The position numbers were made by a program, and so were the translations under genes. 64,000 nt of DNA from Amyelois transitella (Eukaryota; Arthropoda; Insecta; Lepidoptera; Pyralidae). Positions 9,845-21,125 of the stretch are shown here, in pieces. The notes under the pieces were generated by a model. It made no database searches and had not been told where the DNA came from. It saw only the letters and a list, made by a program, of their open reading frames with translations. Numbering within the stretch: the stretch's first letter is position 1; each line of letters starts with the position of its first letter. The stretch lies in assembly GCF_032362555.1 (NCBI RefSeq), contig NC_083518.1, positions 3,980,501 through 4,044,500 on the forward strand. Reading direction: 5' to 3'.

Positions 9845-12800
9845 CTGCCGTAAAGTATTACATTAGATACTAATCGTTGCAATTCAATTTATTAAATAAT
9901 AAATTTTACAAGTACTGTTTTTTAAGGTACTTTCATTATTTTATTCTACATTATTATAGAAGTTAAAGATCTTGTTGTACTCATATTATAAAAAAAAAAA
10001 AATATTAGGTAGTGTACTCGTATTAAGATGATAATGAAGTTCATGACAGCCATTAATTTTTCAGTTACCTTCGCTCGGGGCAACCCATGATAAAGTCAAT
10101 TTCTAAAGGCACTGAAATAAAAGCAATCAATCCTGATACCTCTTTTTTTTAAAACGTTTTTAAATAATTTAAATGCATGAAAAGGAAAAGCAAAATGAAA
10201 TAAGGATTTTCCTAATGAATTACTTTTAATGTAGTTTTCAACAGAAAGACGTGTCTAGATTATTTATCTTTATTTCGGTACCTAATAATAGCGACAAGCT
10301 AGGCGTGTTAATTTGTCCTTTTTTTCCGTAAAATTTTGTTATTTTTTTTAAAATAATACGGGATAAAATACACAGATTTAATCAAAAATAAATTTGAACA
10401 CCTTACCTCATATTAGTTGTTTTTGCATCTGTTTTCTCAGTAATCGTTCTACACTAGCGTTTCTTATACTTAACTGTCAGGGACTGCCACAAACTAAATA
10501 CAGATATGGGGACTGCGGTGTGATGGCAGGTGCGTCCACGAGGTGCCTACGAATGTGTCAAGGTAACGGTCAGTTGTTTAAGTTTAACAGTGAGTTAAAC
10601 CACTTGTTTTCATATATACTGATAAGCACGACTTCATGCTTTATGGGGTAGACAGAGCGAACAGTCTCGAAAAGTCTGAAATGCCACGTACAGTTGTACG
10701 GCCCAATGATGACCAACTACTTTTATGACATACAAACCGAAACAAGTTATAGAATCTCCGATTATGGATTTTTTTTTTAGCACTGTTTAAAGTTTTTGTA
10801 CAATGGCCACCATTGTTGCCGCTAATGCCGCTGTTAGACTAGTCGATATTAAGAATGTCTTAGTCTTAAAACGAATAGTGTAATAATATTTAGTCAGGTA
10901 GACTCTGAATTCCGACTGTTAACAATAAACAAGGCTTTGGCGCAATTAATAAAAATGTATAACCACAGTATTAGGTACCTACATAGTATTTGATATAAGT
11001 AACTATTACTGGGTATTACTGAATGGGTATTCTGATTTCTTAATATTATAACTAATCTTAAAGCATCCACCTAATTACGGCTCAAAACTTTAAAAGACTT
11101 TGTTTTTTAAATTAATTGTGCAAAGTTGTTTGAAACCTCTAGTAAGTTTAATAGAATGAGCATTTCAAAATCTTTATTCCATATAATGTTACCTTTCAGT
11201 TCAAATTTAAAAGATCTTTCAATGTGATGTTAAGAAAAATATTTCTAAGATGCTTAAGTCTGCTCACAATAGGTCCGTTCAATTGTTTTTCAATTTAAAT
11301 ATCGAATTCGATAACTTTCTTAGATTGAATTACGTTATTTGATTTTATTTTGAAATGATGGTCATGTCAAGTTTAATTTATAAACTTACCTACTCGTATT
11401 ATCTGGCTGGTTTTTTCTTTCTTTTTTAAGATGTTTAGCTATAAATACTTCTTGCTTTTAAACTTCTAAGGCAGTATGTTAGACAGAGGTTATCTGTGTG
11501 TGTATGTACATTTGTTGACTGTCAGCTGAGTAATGGCCTCACACGATAACGGTGAAATCGAAATGTTAACCTCATACATAAAATATTACCTACATCGCTA
11601 TTTGTATGCATTTCGGACATTTTTATTGATAATGTGAATGTAAGTGTATTAAAAATAAATTAAACAACATGAAATTCGAAAGATTTTGGGGTAAAGCAAA
11701 ATACAATTTAAAAAACTTAGCTTAAGTGTCTGCGCCTAAAAGTAAACTACCTGCCATAAGAAAAAAAATAAAAATTCGTTCTGTTCATTACAATTTTATA
11801 ACTTTTGAACTAGATAACTTGAACTGTAATTCATGTACATATATACATAAATTGGGGCTATATTTATTCCAACTTATGCATTATTGTTCCAGATACCTAT
11901 TTATTTTATTATTTTCCAAACGTGGTCAGGTCGACTAGCATTCAGTTCACCTTCTTCACTCGATGAAAGATTTAATTATCGTATGGAAAACGGTTACGGT
12001 ATGTAGGTTGCTACAATTCGTGACCAATATGCTAAAATATATACATACTTACCAATATTTATTTTATGAATGTCGCTTTGTACCTAATTCATATTACCTT
12101 ATCATGAGGTAGGCACCTCAAAGTTTTCCAGTACAATCAGTACATACCAATTTTTCAGTACTTATAACGACACAGTATCTCGGATTAACAATCAACAGTA
12201 CGGGTTATTATCACTTGCTATCGTGTCTTAGTCTCTGTGGTAATTGAATGATTGATAACCATGGTATGCGTCTTTACAACCTAATCTTTAAACACATACT
12301 AATATTGTTAGTCATTTATTTTTACTCTCATTACCCCGGGGCTTGGCACAAGAGCAAGTTTTTTTTTTAAAAAGAAAGGATTATGTTTGACTTCGAATAG
12401 CAAGTTGTCAAATCATCACGTTTAGGTAGACAGTCAGGTGACCGAAGGTGCAGATTTCCAAACGATGTTTTCTTTAACCGTAAAAGGATTTATATGCATT
12501 CTATAACTACTTTTGTAACTCAGAAATAGAATCTTTTTGAAATGAAAACTACTAATGAGAAATATACACACTACACTATAATACACAAAAACTTCCAGGG
12601 GAGGCCTTCTGTTCCTCACCTCTGATCTTCCTTAGCCAAGGTTGGCGTGGAAAGGACTGATTGAGGGACTGGCGAGTTGGAGTCTAGCGAGAACTATACG
12701 CTCGAAGGGTGGAAGTTTAAAATGTCATAAAGCCTTACTGGAACACGCGATTTCACGCCTCGCAGTCATCTCTTGACATCCTTAGCCACGCAGATGTGGC

Positions 12801-13270
12801 CCCTTTGTTGCCAATCACTGTGACTGATGTGTGTTGTTGTTGTATTCTTTGCCTTATTTTGTAATAGCTCCATGTCTTGCCGAGACTTGTTCTTGGACAT
12901 AGTAGCCATTGAAATGGCTGAAAATTGGTTTCGGGAACCCTATGACTTTTCAATTTTAATAATAAACTAAAATAATTCTGTAAAGATATTTTTTATTAAG
13001 AACACATTATTAGATCTTGCTGCATCTTACGGCAAATACGGAATATAATATAATCGTTTTGATTACTAATATATAATAGTAATAAGTTATTTTTATTGTA
13101 GATAGGTATATGTGGAGCTGATCCATAATGATACATACCCCATTGAACTTACTTACTTTAAAATGGCACTTAAATCATTAAATAAATACTTTAACGCTAT
13201 TGAGATCACACTCATTCACACACACACAAAACATAGTCTAGTAACCAATGCGACGTTCCACGCTCTGTGC
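9845..13270. other. intergenic; missing lectin 5' exon probably here
   Basis: The lectin exon carrying the ATG must lie above 9844; I could not pick it out. A stretch of higher G+C at about 12590-12960 reads on the minus strand as a short frame ending RMSRDDCEA, with broken frames either side; it may be the relic of a retroelement or of a gene, but I cannot name it. The rest is AT-rich with no gene seen. Confidence 0.4.
10630..10715 (-). mobile_element. family-A SINE fragment
   Basis: TTTATGGGGTAGACAGAGCG, AACAGTCTCGAAAAGTCTGA and the CCACGTACAG block, in reverse orientation. Confidence 0.65.
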
Positions 13271-13915
13271 TCAGCCATAAGCGTAAAACCCATGGCCTGC
13301 TCCGTGACCGCCAAAAAACAGTCCAGTTCCAAAACCGCCATAAAAATTACGAAATCTGTTCATATGCTCTTCATCATTTCCTTTCTTCTCCATCACTGAT
13401 CTAAACTGTGCTTTATGTTCAGTATGAACAGGTCCATGTAACGGTATAACAGTTAAATCCTGCACGGGAACTAATTGGTTGTGATATGGATACGGTATTA
13501 GAATTGGAACCAATTGAGTTTGACGGGTAACGTTTGCGGTATGCGTATGAGAAATGAATTGCATCCTCGTGTTTTCCTGTGAATTTATGTGATGTAGGTT
13601 CGTGTGTATTGGTATCACGTGAAGACTCGTCGGTACCAGGTACTGGTGAAGAAAAGTTATGGGCAAATTTATGCCTTTACTTTTCCTAGCATCAGTCGGT
13701 TTGACTGGTAACAGTTGAATATTATGCGGATGGAAATTTGATGTGAAAATCGAGGGTTTAGATTCATTTGGAACTGCGGGAAGAGCGTTGGTATGTATCT
13801 TCTGTGTTGGCGTGATAATGGTATCTTGAAGTATACCGCATAGACCTTGGATATGAATGAATACGAACAGTATTGCTAATTTTGAAATCATCTGAAACAA
13901 TGAAAACAATTTCAT
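13271..13915 (-). CDS. secreted His/Gly-rich protein, unknown function
   Basis: Single-exon reading frame, 214 aa from the ATG at 13915. The start MKLFSLFQMISKLAILFVFIHIQ is a signal peptide, probably cut near GLCG. The frame continues upstream only through a non-ATG codon, so 13915 is the first ATG. A second Met at 13891 would leave a cleaner signal peptide and directly follows a TTTCAG, so an intron ending there is possible. The mature protein is basic, rich in His, Pro, Ile and Gln, with short runs such as PILIPYPYHNQLVP, and has no Cys pattern. It ends in a Gly/aromatic/His tail (FYGGFGTGLFFGGHGAGHGF...). I recognise no domain. The composition resembles insect extracellular-matrix or cuticle-associated proteins, but that is only an impression. 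A TCAGTT initiator lies near 13945 with a TATTTA element about 30 bases upstream, and TTTATT (AATAAA on this strand) is at 13092-13097, about 175 nt after the stop. Confidence 0.75.
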   Translation of the reverse strand: MKLFSLFQMISKLAILFVFIHIQGLCGILQDTIITPTQKIHTNALPAVPNESKPSIFTSNFHPHNIQLLPVKPTDARKSKGINLPITFLHQYLVPTSLHVIPIHTNLHHINSQENTRMQFISHTHTANVTRQTQLVPILIPYPYHNQLVPVQDLTVIPLHGPVHTEHKAQFRSVMEKKGNDEEHMNRFRNFYGGFGTGLFFGGHGAGHGFYAYG

Positions 13916-13939
13916 ATCAAAATGTGGGTGTGTGTAACA

Positions 13940-13980
13940 TTTAACTGACAAAATCTACCTAGTATTAAAAAGTAAATATT
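13940..13980 (-). promoter_or_regulatory. core promoter of the His/Gly-rich gene
   Basis: On the minus strand TCAGTT (about 13948-13943) matches the arthropod initiator, and an AT-rich TATTTA lies about 30 bases upstream (near 13978). The spacing fits a TATA/initiator pair and would give a leader of about 30 nt before the ATG at 13915. Both motifs are weak alone. Confidence 0.4.
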
Positions 13981-14411
13981 AAATGTAATTTGTTTGATAT
14001 CACTATAGACAAACGTATGATGCATAGGAGAACTAAGAGTACTTAGTTGATTTGATTTTCTACAAATTAAATCGCGATTGAATACCTCATATAAGCATAT
14101 TTTACTGCTTTTAGATATCTTACTTTGAAAACACTCAACCTATAACGTTGCTTAGAACCGGGTGACAAACATTTTAAGATGTCATAGAAAGACACAGTAA
14201 ACACCAAATACATCAACATTAATACCTATGTCCTACGTAATGAACTTAATACTTGCAAGAAAGTTACGAGTGAAAATAAAATAAATTAAAATTTGGTGAC
14301 ACTCTTTGGCTTTACGATGTTTTTATAGGGGTATGCACGAAGTGGACTACTTTTAGTATCTAGAAATTCTTGTGTAATAAAGAAAACAAAGTCTTTAAAA
14401 TTAAACTCTTT

Positions 14412-16425
14412 TTATTTCTTTCTCTCGCGGAACATAAGTGGGAGTCCTCCATCGATGGCTTGGACAACATCTGCTCTGGTTTCCACTGATGGGTGTCTCT
14501 TGGTATTTGGAGCTGGTTCCACGGTGAAGCGAGATAGTACTGCAGCCAGTCCAGCCAGAGACTGCATAATACCAAGGCGCTCACCTGATAAAAAAACATT
14601 GTGATTAAAGCAATAATATTTTGTGTATGAACATTGAGTCGCGCATTGTAGTAAATATTAATTCTTCGTATGGCGATGATATAATCGGTCACTATATCTG
14701 TATATCACTTTCTGATGGAAGTTCCTGGTGAATTTTAGCCAGTTGGCTTAATGATTTAAGCCATCCAGCTAAACAAGGTTTATGAGACTTGTGAGTTTTG
14801 AAGCCCTGCCTGTCCTGCCTGTTTGAGGGATAAAAATATGGTACACTTTTCTCTGTTTATGTTGAGTAAAATTAATGAAGCTAGAATTTATAGTTGTAAA
14901 ATAATTTCACCAGCAACAGTTGCATAAACATAATTTTAATCTAAGTGATTACGGTAATCGAACATTTGATAATAATCAGCTTATCAAAAGTTTGTAAGCT
15001 TTCAATTTTATGATTTTTAAGGCCAATCAAATAAGAAGCCGAATAGACCTTCGAGATAAACTTACCTATACATGAACGAGGACCTTCACCAAATGGTAGA
15101 TAAATTGATTTAGTTACATCGTTGAATTCGTCCGGGCGGAACCTTTCAGGCCTAAACTCTTCTGGTTTGGTCCAATACTGAGGGTCGTTATGTAAAGCTT
15201 GTACTGGAATAAGAATTCTCACATCTTCGTCTATAGTCACATTTAATTCTGGGAAAGTATAAGGTTTCACACATGTTCGCATTAAATATCCCAGTGAAGG
15301 AAATATTCTTAACGCTTCTTTGAATGTCCATTCTAAATACGTCATCTCTTTTATTGCATCGTAACATAACTTATCATCATATTTAGCTAATACTTTATCA
15401 ATATCTTGTTGCACTTTCTTTTGCACTTCTGGATAATACGCAAGTTGGTGTAAAGTAAAACTGGTGGCTGATGAAGACGTTTCAAATCCGGCAGCGAAGA
15501 AAACAAACACTTGTGCAGCCATTATTACATCATCTAGATCTACTTTAGCTTCTTTAGGGGTTCCACTTTTATCGAAATTTTCAATTGAATCTCCCACCAT
15601 TTTGCCTTTTGTCTTACATTCTAACATTAAATCAATAAAATCGTTTCTTTTTGACGGTTGATAATTTCTTTGTTTTTGAATATCGATTACAAGATCTATA
15701 ATTTTATCCTCAAGACGGCCAAAAAATGTGATATTGTCTGTTAATTCAGGAAAAATATCTTTGAGAAGCAATTTCACATTTTCTCTTAATCCGAAATGAA
15801 ATATGTCAACCCCTAGTTTTCTGAAGGCAGAGTTTTCATCATTCAACGAGTCAGCGTCAAGACCAAATCCACATGCTCCGATAAAATCAGTAGTGTATCT
15901 AGCCATGAGATCTCGAGCATCGATGGCACGGCCTTCGAGAGCGGCGTTTAACGTTCGAGTCCGTAACTTTTCAGCTCTTTCCGTAATTAGTGGAAACATC
16001 GCCTTTAGTTTGCCACTCGTAAAAGCAGGGGTTAACCTTTGTCTCAACAAACGCCATAAATCACCTTCCGCAAAGAACAAATTGCGAAGTATTGGTTCCA
16101 ATGTTTTACCTGGCATAATCCCACGTTTGTAGAAATAATAAAAATCTGTGATTAAAATACGTTTAATGATTTCAGGATCTCTCACGATTAGTCCAGGGTT
16201 TGTTGACCTAAATACTCCGACCATTTTCTCGTTCGGAAACTTGAAATACACTTCTGAGGCATACTGTGTAACACTTTTCTTTTGTAAATAAACATCGACA
16301 GTTGATCCAACGAAAAGCATAGGCTTAACATATGTCACTCCTCTTTTCTTCCAATAGTCAAAGTTCCTTATATTGTATAAATAAAGTAGCACAATACCAA
16401 CAAGCAATATTGTTAAAAAAATCAT
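14412..16425 (-). CDS. CYP6AE: cytochrome P450, CYP6 family, probably CYP6AE
   Basis: Microsomal monooxygenase of the type Lepidoptera use to detoxify plant chemicals and insecticides. Exon 1 is 15066-16425 and exon 2 is 14412-14584. The intron (14585-15065) splits the Gly codon of the haem signature in phase 1, with donor GTAAGT. The protein is 510 aa, normal for the family. The ATG at 16425 was chosen because the frame upstream opens only with TTG, and MIFLTILLVGIVLLYLYN is the expected N-terminal membrane anchor followed by FDYWKKRGV. Landmarks: helix C WRLLR (124-128), helix I AGFETS (312-317), ExxR EALR (370-373), PERF (426-429) and haem loop FGEGPRSCIG (445-454) with the axial Cys at 452. 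The C-terminus reads GERLGIMQSLAGLAAVLSRF and ends GGLPLMFRERKK. Stretches such as LITERAEKL and ARYTTDFIGACGFG match CYP6AE best; CYP6B is the alternative. All key residues are present, so it is probably functional. Confidence 0.95.
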
Positions 16426-16464
16426 TTTAACGTTTAATATGTAGTCAACCAAGGATACATTAAT

Positions 16465-16498
16465 GACTGAGTGGAAGACTTGTATGTCCGTATTTATT
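16465..16498 (-). promoter_or_regulatory. core promoter of the P450 gene
   Basis: Minus-strand AATAAATA (16498-16491) lies about 29 bases before TCAGTC (16470-16465), an arthropod initiator. Transcription from about 16469 would give a 44-nt leader to the ATG at 16425. The pairing and distance are right, but each motif is short. Confidence 0.45.
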
Positions 16499-16499
16499 A

Positions 16500-18538
16500 G
16501 GGATGCCAGATAAATATTATCTAATCAAAATAGTAGCGTACGCAATTCGTACGAATATTAAACACCAAAAATTACACTAGATATTATTGTCTGTTTGTAA
16601 CTTAAGTACCTTTTAACTAACACAACAATTTCAAATTCGGCATCAAAAGCTCAGATCGAAAGTATATTTGTGTGTGAAAATAATTTCGTACAATAGAAAA
16701 ATCTTAATGCATCGTCAATTAATAAACATTTAAAGAACGTATCCTAAAGAGGGGCGCATCTTATTTTTTTTTAAATAGAAAACAATCGGAAAATTTGGAA
16801 TGAAATGATAAAATCTCAGTTGGAATCTTTTGATGAAATATTGGGAAAAGGGAAAAGCTGATGAGCAGACGTCAAAGAGACTAAAGGGTTTCATTAGACA
16901 CAGAGCTGGTTTAGTATCAAGAACGTAATATTTCACTGGTTTCCAGTCTCGTTGAATGATAAAAGATTTTTCTTTTCAGCCAGATGTTGTTCAAAATGTT
17001 GCATAAAGTACAGACTACATTACATACATTTGTATTTTGTTTCGCAAGCCCTTTATATTTTATCTTCTAAGTTGAAAATAAAACAATAACAAAATAGGGT
17101 TTTAATATACATGAGAAAAGCCATGGGTAATAGTAATTAGTCAGTTAATTCAATTAACAAACAATTTTTTATCTAGCTTATTAATCAATTTCATCATTAA
17201 GCCATACACACCCAGCTGAATGTGGTCTGTGAGTCTTGATAAGATCGTTGGTTCTGTCTACCCAGTAAGGGACAAAAACGTGTTTGTACGTACGACATAT
17301 ATATGTATAATACGTTATTAATTAAAATAGTTATTTTTTTTTCAAATTTTAATCTAGTTTCAGAAAATTAAAACATTTTATATTTTGAGCATCGCCAGGT
17401 GATTTGCCGTAACTTGGTTGAACCAATTAGAAGGTAGAAACATACTTTGCTTTACTTATTTGTTTGTCGTAATCTCCGGACCGTTGACCGATTTAATTCA
17501 CAAATGACAAAGGTTACACCTTCATTTGCTATTCTTCGGGGCCCCGTTTTGTATTGCTCTCTCCAATTTGCCCCGTTTTTATTCATAACTCTCTTCATTG
17601 AAGCTCGTCCGTTTCGCCTATCATTTTAGTATCCGGTTTAAACATTATCATTAAATAAATAAAAACAGGAATGATGTTAATAATTAAATAAACATTTCCA
17701 ACAGTTACACGTGGCATTGCTAAACATAGTTAGTACTTATAACTTCTCCTACTAAAGATAATCACGATTTGTTTATACTAAATGCTAGATATACGTATTT
17801 ATTTGATTAATTAAGTACTAAAATATCGCTTGCGTGATCAACGTTATCAAAAGAATAAGTGACAAAGTTCAAAGTCAGTTATTAGTGGACACAGAATGTA
17901 AACAATGATGTAAAAAATTTAGCCAAGTTAGCGTTGGGCCATAGATTTTTTTAAATAATACATCACACTATTTATATCGTGATTTTCTTAAGAATTTTTT
18001 TATAAAATATAATGTTTCCTAAAATTTTAAATTTTATTTATTGGTGTTGATTTACTTATTAATTATTTGCAATTATCATAATTCTCTTCATCGATTTTAA
18101 TTTTTAAAGTAGGCCGCCTATTGTAATTACCACTGCTTTTGGGAGATCAACAAACGTGAGAAAATAAAATTAGGGAACCATAAAATTTCGATAGTTTGAA
18201 GTAAATGAAAATAATTGAATGGAGTTTATTTATTAAAATAAGCAGTCCAGCGCCTTAATTTGATTGAAAGTCGAAATGTTAAGAAGTACCGGGAACAATA
18301 CATTACATCTCGTCTCAATAACGATATCAAACGTTGTAAGAAGGCACTTAATTATTAATTTAAGGTTAATCGCATAAGCGCGTGCTAATAGTAATGTCAC
18401 CCGTTGACTGAAATCTTAAAGGTAAGGTTGCTCCTAATATCTTTTAGCATTTTCTTAATGTGGTCTAGCTAGTATTTCAAATTATTAAGTGCCATGTTAA
18501 AGGACGACTAGGGGATAGGCTAATAAACTTGGTAAATA
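16500..18538. other. intergenic upstream of the P450
   Basis: No gene. A GC-richer stretch at about 17440-17625 includes GGGGCCCCGTTTTG and a repeated CCCCGTTTT; its role is unknown and it could be regulatory. A SINE fragment is at 17188-17295. Confidence 0.5.
17188..17295 (+). mobile_element. family-A SINE fragment
   Basis: TTTCATCATTAAGCCATACA, CAGCTGAATGTGG, TTGGTTCTGTCTACCCAGTA, then GACAAAAACGTG. Diverged 3' part; a possible tail of TACGTACG follows. Confidence 0.6.
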
Positions 18539-19432
18539 AATACCGTGGCTTTTCGCTCTTTTCAAGACTGAAAGCTCTGTCTACCCCGCATGGGATATAG
18601 ACGTGAACATATGTATGTAGTTTACTTTAATTTCGACACCACCGCAACGGCCTCGATGGTCCAGTGGTTAGCCCGTGAGACTGTGACGTTAGAGGTCCAA
18701 GTTTGACCTCCAACAAAACAAGATATATTTTTAATAAAAAAAAAAATTTTTTTGTGTTGTTTGAGTATTTTATTTAAAAAAACTGAAAATTAAAATACTA
18801 TACAGGGTGACATTTAAAACAACTGCATCCTTTTAAACATATACTATGCTTCTGAGCCTATTTTTATTTAAATTAAACGTCATCATTTTCACATTTAAAA
18901 ACCCTCAAAAACTACATCACACGCTTTAATACAGACCAATACAACAAAAAAAATAATTAAAACTAAACATGTAAATAAATGTCTGAAAAATAAATTATTT
19001 TTCTAGTATCAAGATCAAGTAAAGTACAGAGTTGTCGAGATCGCTCAGCTGAATGAATTGTGTCGTTGACCTCTGAATCTTACGCGTCACTTTTCCGCCG
19101 GCCGGGGTGACATGACGTATTTAGGATCGTGGATTTTGATACTTTTATTTTTTTCGTACTTTCTGAAATATGAACCGATAATTTTCTTTTAACGTTTTTA
19201 AACATCCTTTAGATGCGCACACTTAACAGTTAAATTTATGCAGTTGAATTAAAAGTCACCCTGTATATAATAAAAGGGTAAAAATATTTTGTCTGTCTGT
19301 ACATTTAATGTTTTGACTGAAACGGATAGATATTTTATTTTTTTTTCATTTTTTTCTGTGTGTCTGTATCTGACTGTATGATTAAGATTCAACTCGAAAT
19401 TTACGTTTTCGAAGTCGCGGGCATTAGCTAGT
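18539..19432 (+). mobile_element. composite SINE unit, copy 1 (split by MITE)
   Basis: Order: the 3' part of a family-A SINE with its TATG tail (to about 18620); a linker TTTACTTTAATTTCGACACC; a tRNA-like head with A box TGGTCCAGTGG (18657-18667) and a decayed B box around AGTTTGACC (18700-18708); an AT-rich body; the MITE; then a LINE-tail-like segment ending near GAAGTCGCGGGCATTAGCTA. Without the MITE the unit is about 430 bp. The same order recurs at 24852-25290, so the parts have been copied as one block. Confidence 0.7.
18803..19263 (+). mobile_element. TA-flanked MITE (copy 1), 461 bp, nested in a composite repeat
   Basis: Ends are CAGGGTGACATTT and its inverted partner (AAAGTCACCCTG), with TA on both sides (18801-18802, 19264-19265). 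There is no coding capacity. It splits the repeat unit 18539-19432. The paralogous unit at 24852-25290 has the uninterrupted sequence (ACTACATATAATAAAA on its sense strand) where this copy has ACTA-TA-element-TA-TATAATAAAA, so the target was TA. TA duplication suggests a Tc1/mariner-type source. Confidence 0.85.
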
Positions 19433-20059
19433 TTGATATAAACGTTAAATACATGCTTCATAAATTTCAAACGATTCAAGCTACCATGTAGATTGGGCTA
19501 TGACCTAGTGATAACTACGAAAAATATACCTCGGATTTTGGAACCAACGGCAGGTGCAAATGATATTTGAGAAAAGCCCAGAAAAAAATCTTACGACGCA
19601 TTTCATAAACAAAAAAAGGTTGACAGTCATATTTTTTCGTCACCTACTTGACTTTTATTGTTAGGTCCCGCGGGATGTGATTAGTGACACAGTATGATTT
19701 GTTACCCGTCTCAATTTGTAACCTTAATGTTCCATGAGATTGTTAATTAAATGTTGTAGGTATACCTTACAATGAATAAATGATATCAATTCATATTAAA
19801 CTCTTGCGTTACTGGGACTGATTGACAGGTATTATTATTATAACTTACATCTGAAATTAATAGGCGTTAGAAGCTGAAATCTGGTGTGTATGTAGTCTAT
19901 GTACTTTGGAAAGTTTAGGAGAAATTTAAGATAGTATGTCTTGAAATTATCATGGGAGCATCCCATTTAAAGTACTTTCCATAAAGATAAACAGATTCAT
20001 AACTCTCTTCATGCAAGATCATTGGTTTTGGGTACTCTTGACCTTTTCAATTTAAGTTA

Positions 20060-20170
20060 TGAATGTGAATGAACCGAAAGAAGTATGCAGGGGTCGTGGC
20101 AAGTGGAAAGATCTCGTCTCTGCCTACCCTTCGGGAAAAGAGGCGTGATTTACATATGTATGTATGTATT
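20060..20170 (+). mobile_element. family-B repeat (second TATG-tailed family)
   Basis: Contains AATGTGAATGAACCGAAAG, GCAGGGGTCGTGGCAAGTGG and TCTCTGCCTACCCTTCGGG, and ends TTACATATGTATGTATGT. Other pieces are at 57722-57785 and 62640-62700 (plus) and 38925-39035, 61500-61605 and 37025-37140 (minus). It shares the (TATG)n ending with family A but has a different body. Confidence 0.65.
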
Positions 20171-21080
20171 AACAGATTATTAGTAGTGAAGTTATAACAA
20201 AATTATTAATTAACAAAACTTACTGTGAGTTTCCAAATAAGTGCAGGAAATTATAATTTATCAAGGCATATACTCCAAAAGTTTACACTGATACTAAAAT
20301 AATGTACCAATGAGTGACACCTTCAACAGCACATATAAAACTACACTCACGCTTTACTAAAGACTGGCACCTTACTGTTTTGGAGGCCACGAAATTGGCG
20401 ACTTATAAATTTAATGTGAAAGTTGTACATGTTACTAAACGAGGAATTAATCAAAATTGTCACCAAATTCCTAATAAAAATATTTTCGAAAATTTGCAAC
20501 TAGGAAACCATGTCATATTGTACTGACATAGTTTGTTAGTTGCATTTTATTTATCGTATACACTTAAACGTCTTGTAAAATAAAGAACACTTAAATACTA
20601 ATATAATAAGACATATATCTATTTGAATTTCTCGATTTGTTTCAAGAATCGTGATTCGCTTTCAACATTTACTTTAAAAAAAGGTATTTAGATTTCATGT
20701 CTTTTTTTTTAAACAATATTTAAAGATACCTATGCATATTAAGATTCTTTGATGTCCTTGTTTAGAACAATATCTTTAGTCCAAAGTGTGCATTGTCCTG
20801 CACTGCCACAAATAAATTAATGTGTGGAATAATATGTTTGTAACGTTTTGATAAAGGCCAAGACAGGGCATTGAATGCGGTCTCCTTGAACAACGAATGT
20901 GTATTCGATTTTATTGTCTACTCACAATATTTTTGGGTGTAGGTATTATTGATTCCCACGGCAGCAAAGCCTAGGAACAAAGTGTACAATCAATAAAACT
21001 GGTGTTTCTAGATTGACAAAAGGAAATATTTTTCTACCTTTTTATTACACGTAACATCCAAAAATTACTAATAATATTGG

Positions 21081-21125
21081 TTGACGGCCTCTGTGGCGCA
21101 GCGGTAGTGCGCTGGTTATATAATT
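21081..21125 (+). mobile_element. tRNA-like SINE head, truncated
   Basis: ACGGCCTCTGTGGCGCAGCG followed by GTAGTGCGCTGG is the A-box half of a common lepidopteran tRNA-derived SINE. Sequence similarity stops at about 21120, before the B box. Confidence 0.6.

Noticed and set aside
10394..10651. 85-codon frame with several Cys (looked like a small secreted peptide)
   Set aside because: Its 3' end runs into a family-A SINE, the Cys spacing fits no known knottin or defensin pattern I can name, and the start codon has no signal peptide.
12753..12953. 66-codon minus frame ending RMSRDDCEA, suspected retroelement C-terminus
   Set aside because: Too short, neighbouring frames broken, and I cannot match it to a named family; mentioned only in the intergenic note.
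16425..16452. Longer P450 start nine codons upstream
   Set aside because: The upstream 'Met' is a TTG codon; the true ATG at 16425 lines up with the membrane anchor.
18650..18720. Possible tRNA gene
   Set aside because: Has A and decayed B boxes but no cloverleaf or terminator, and is embedded in a SINE body. SINE head, not tRNA.
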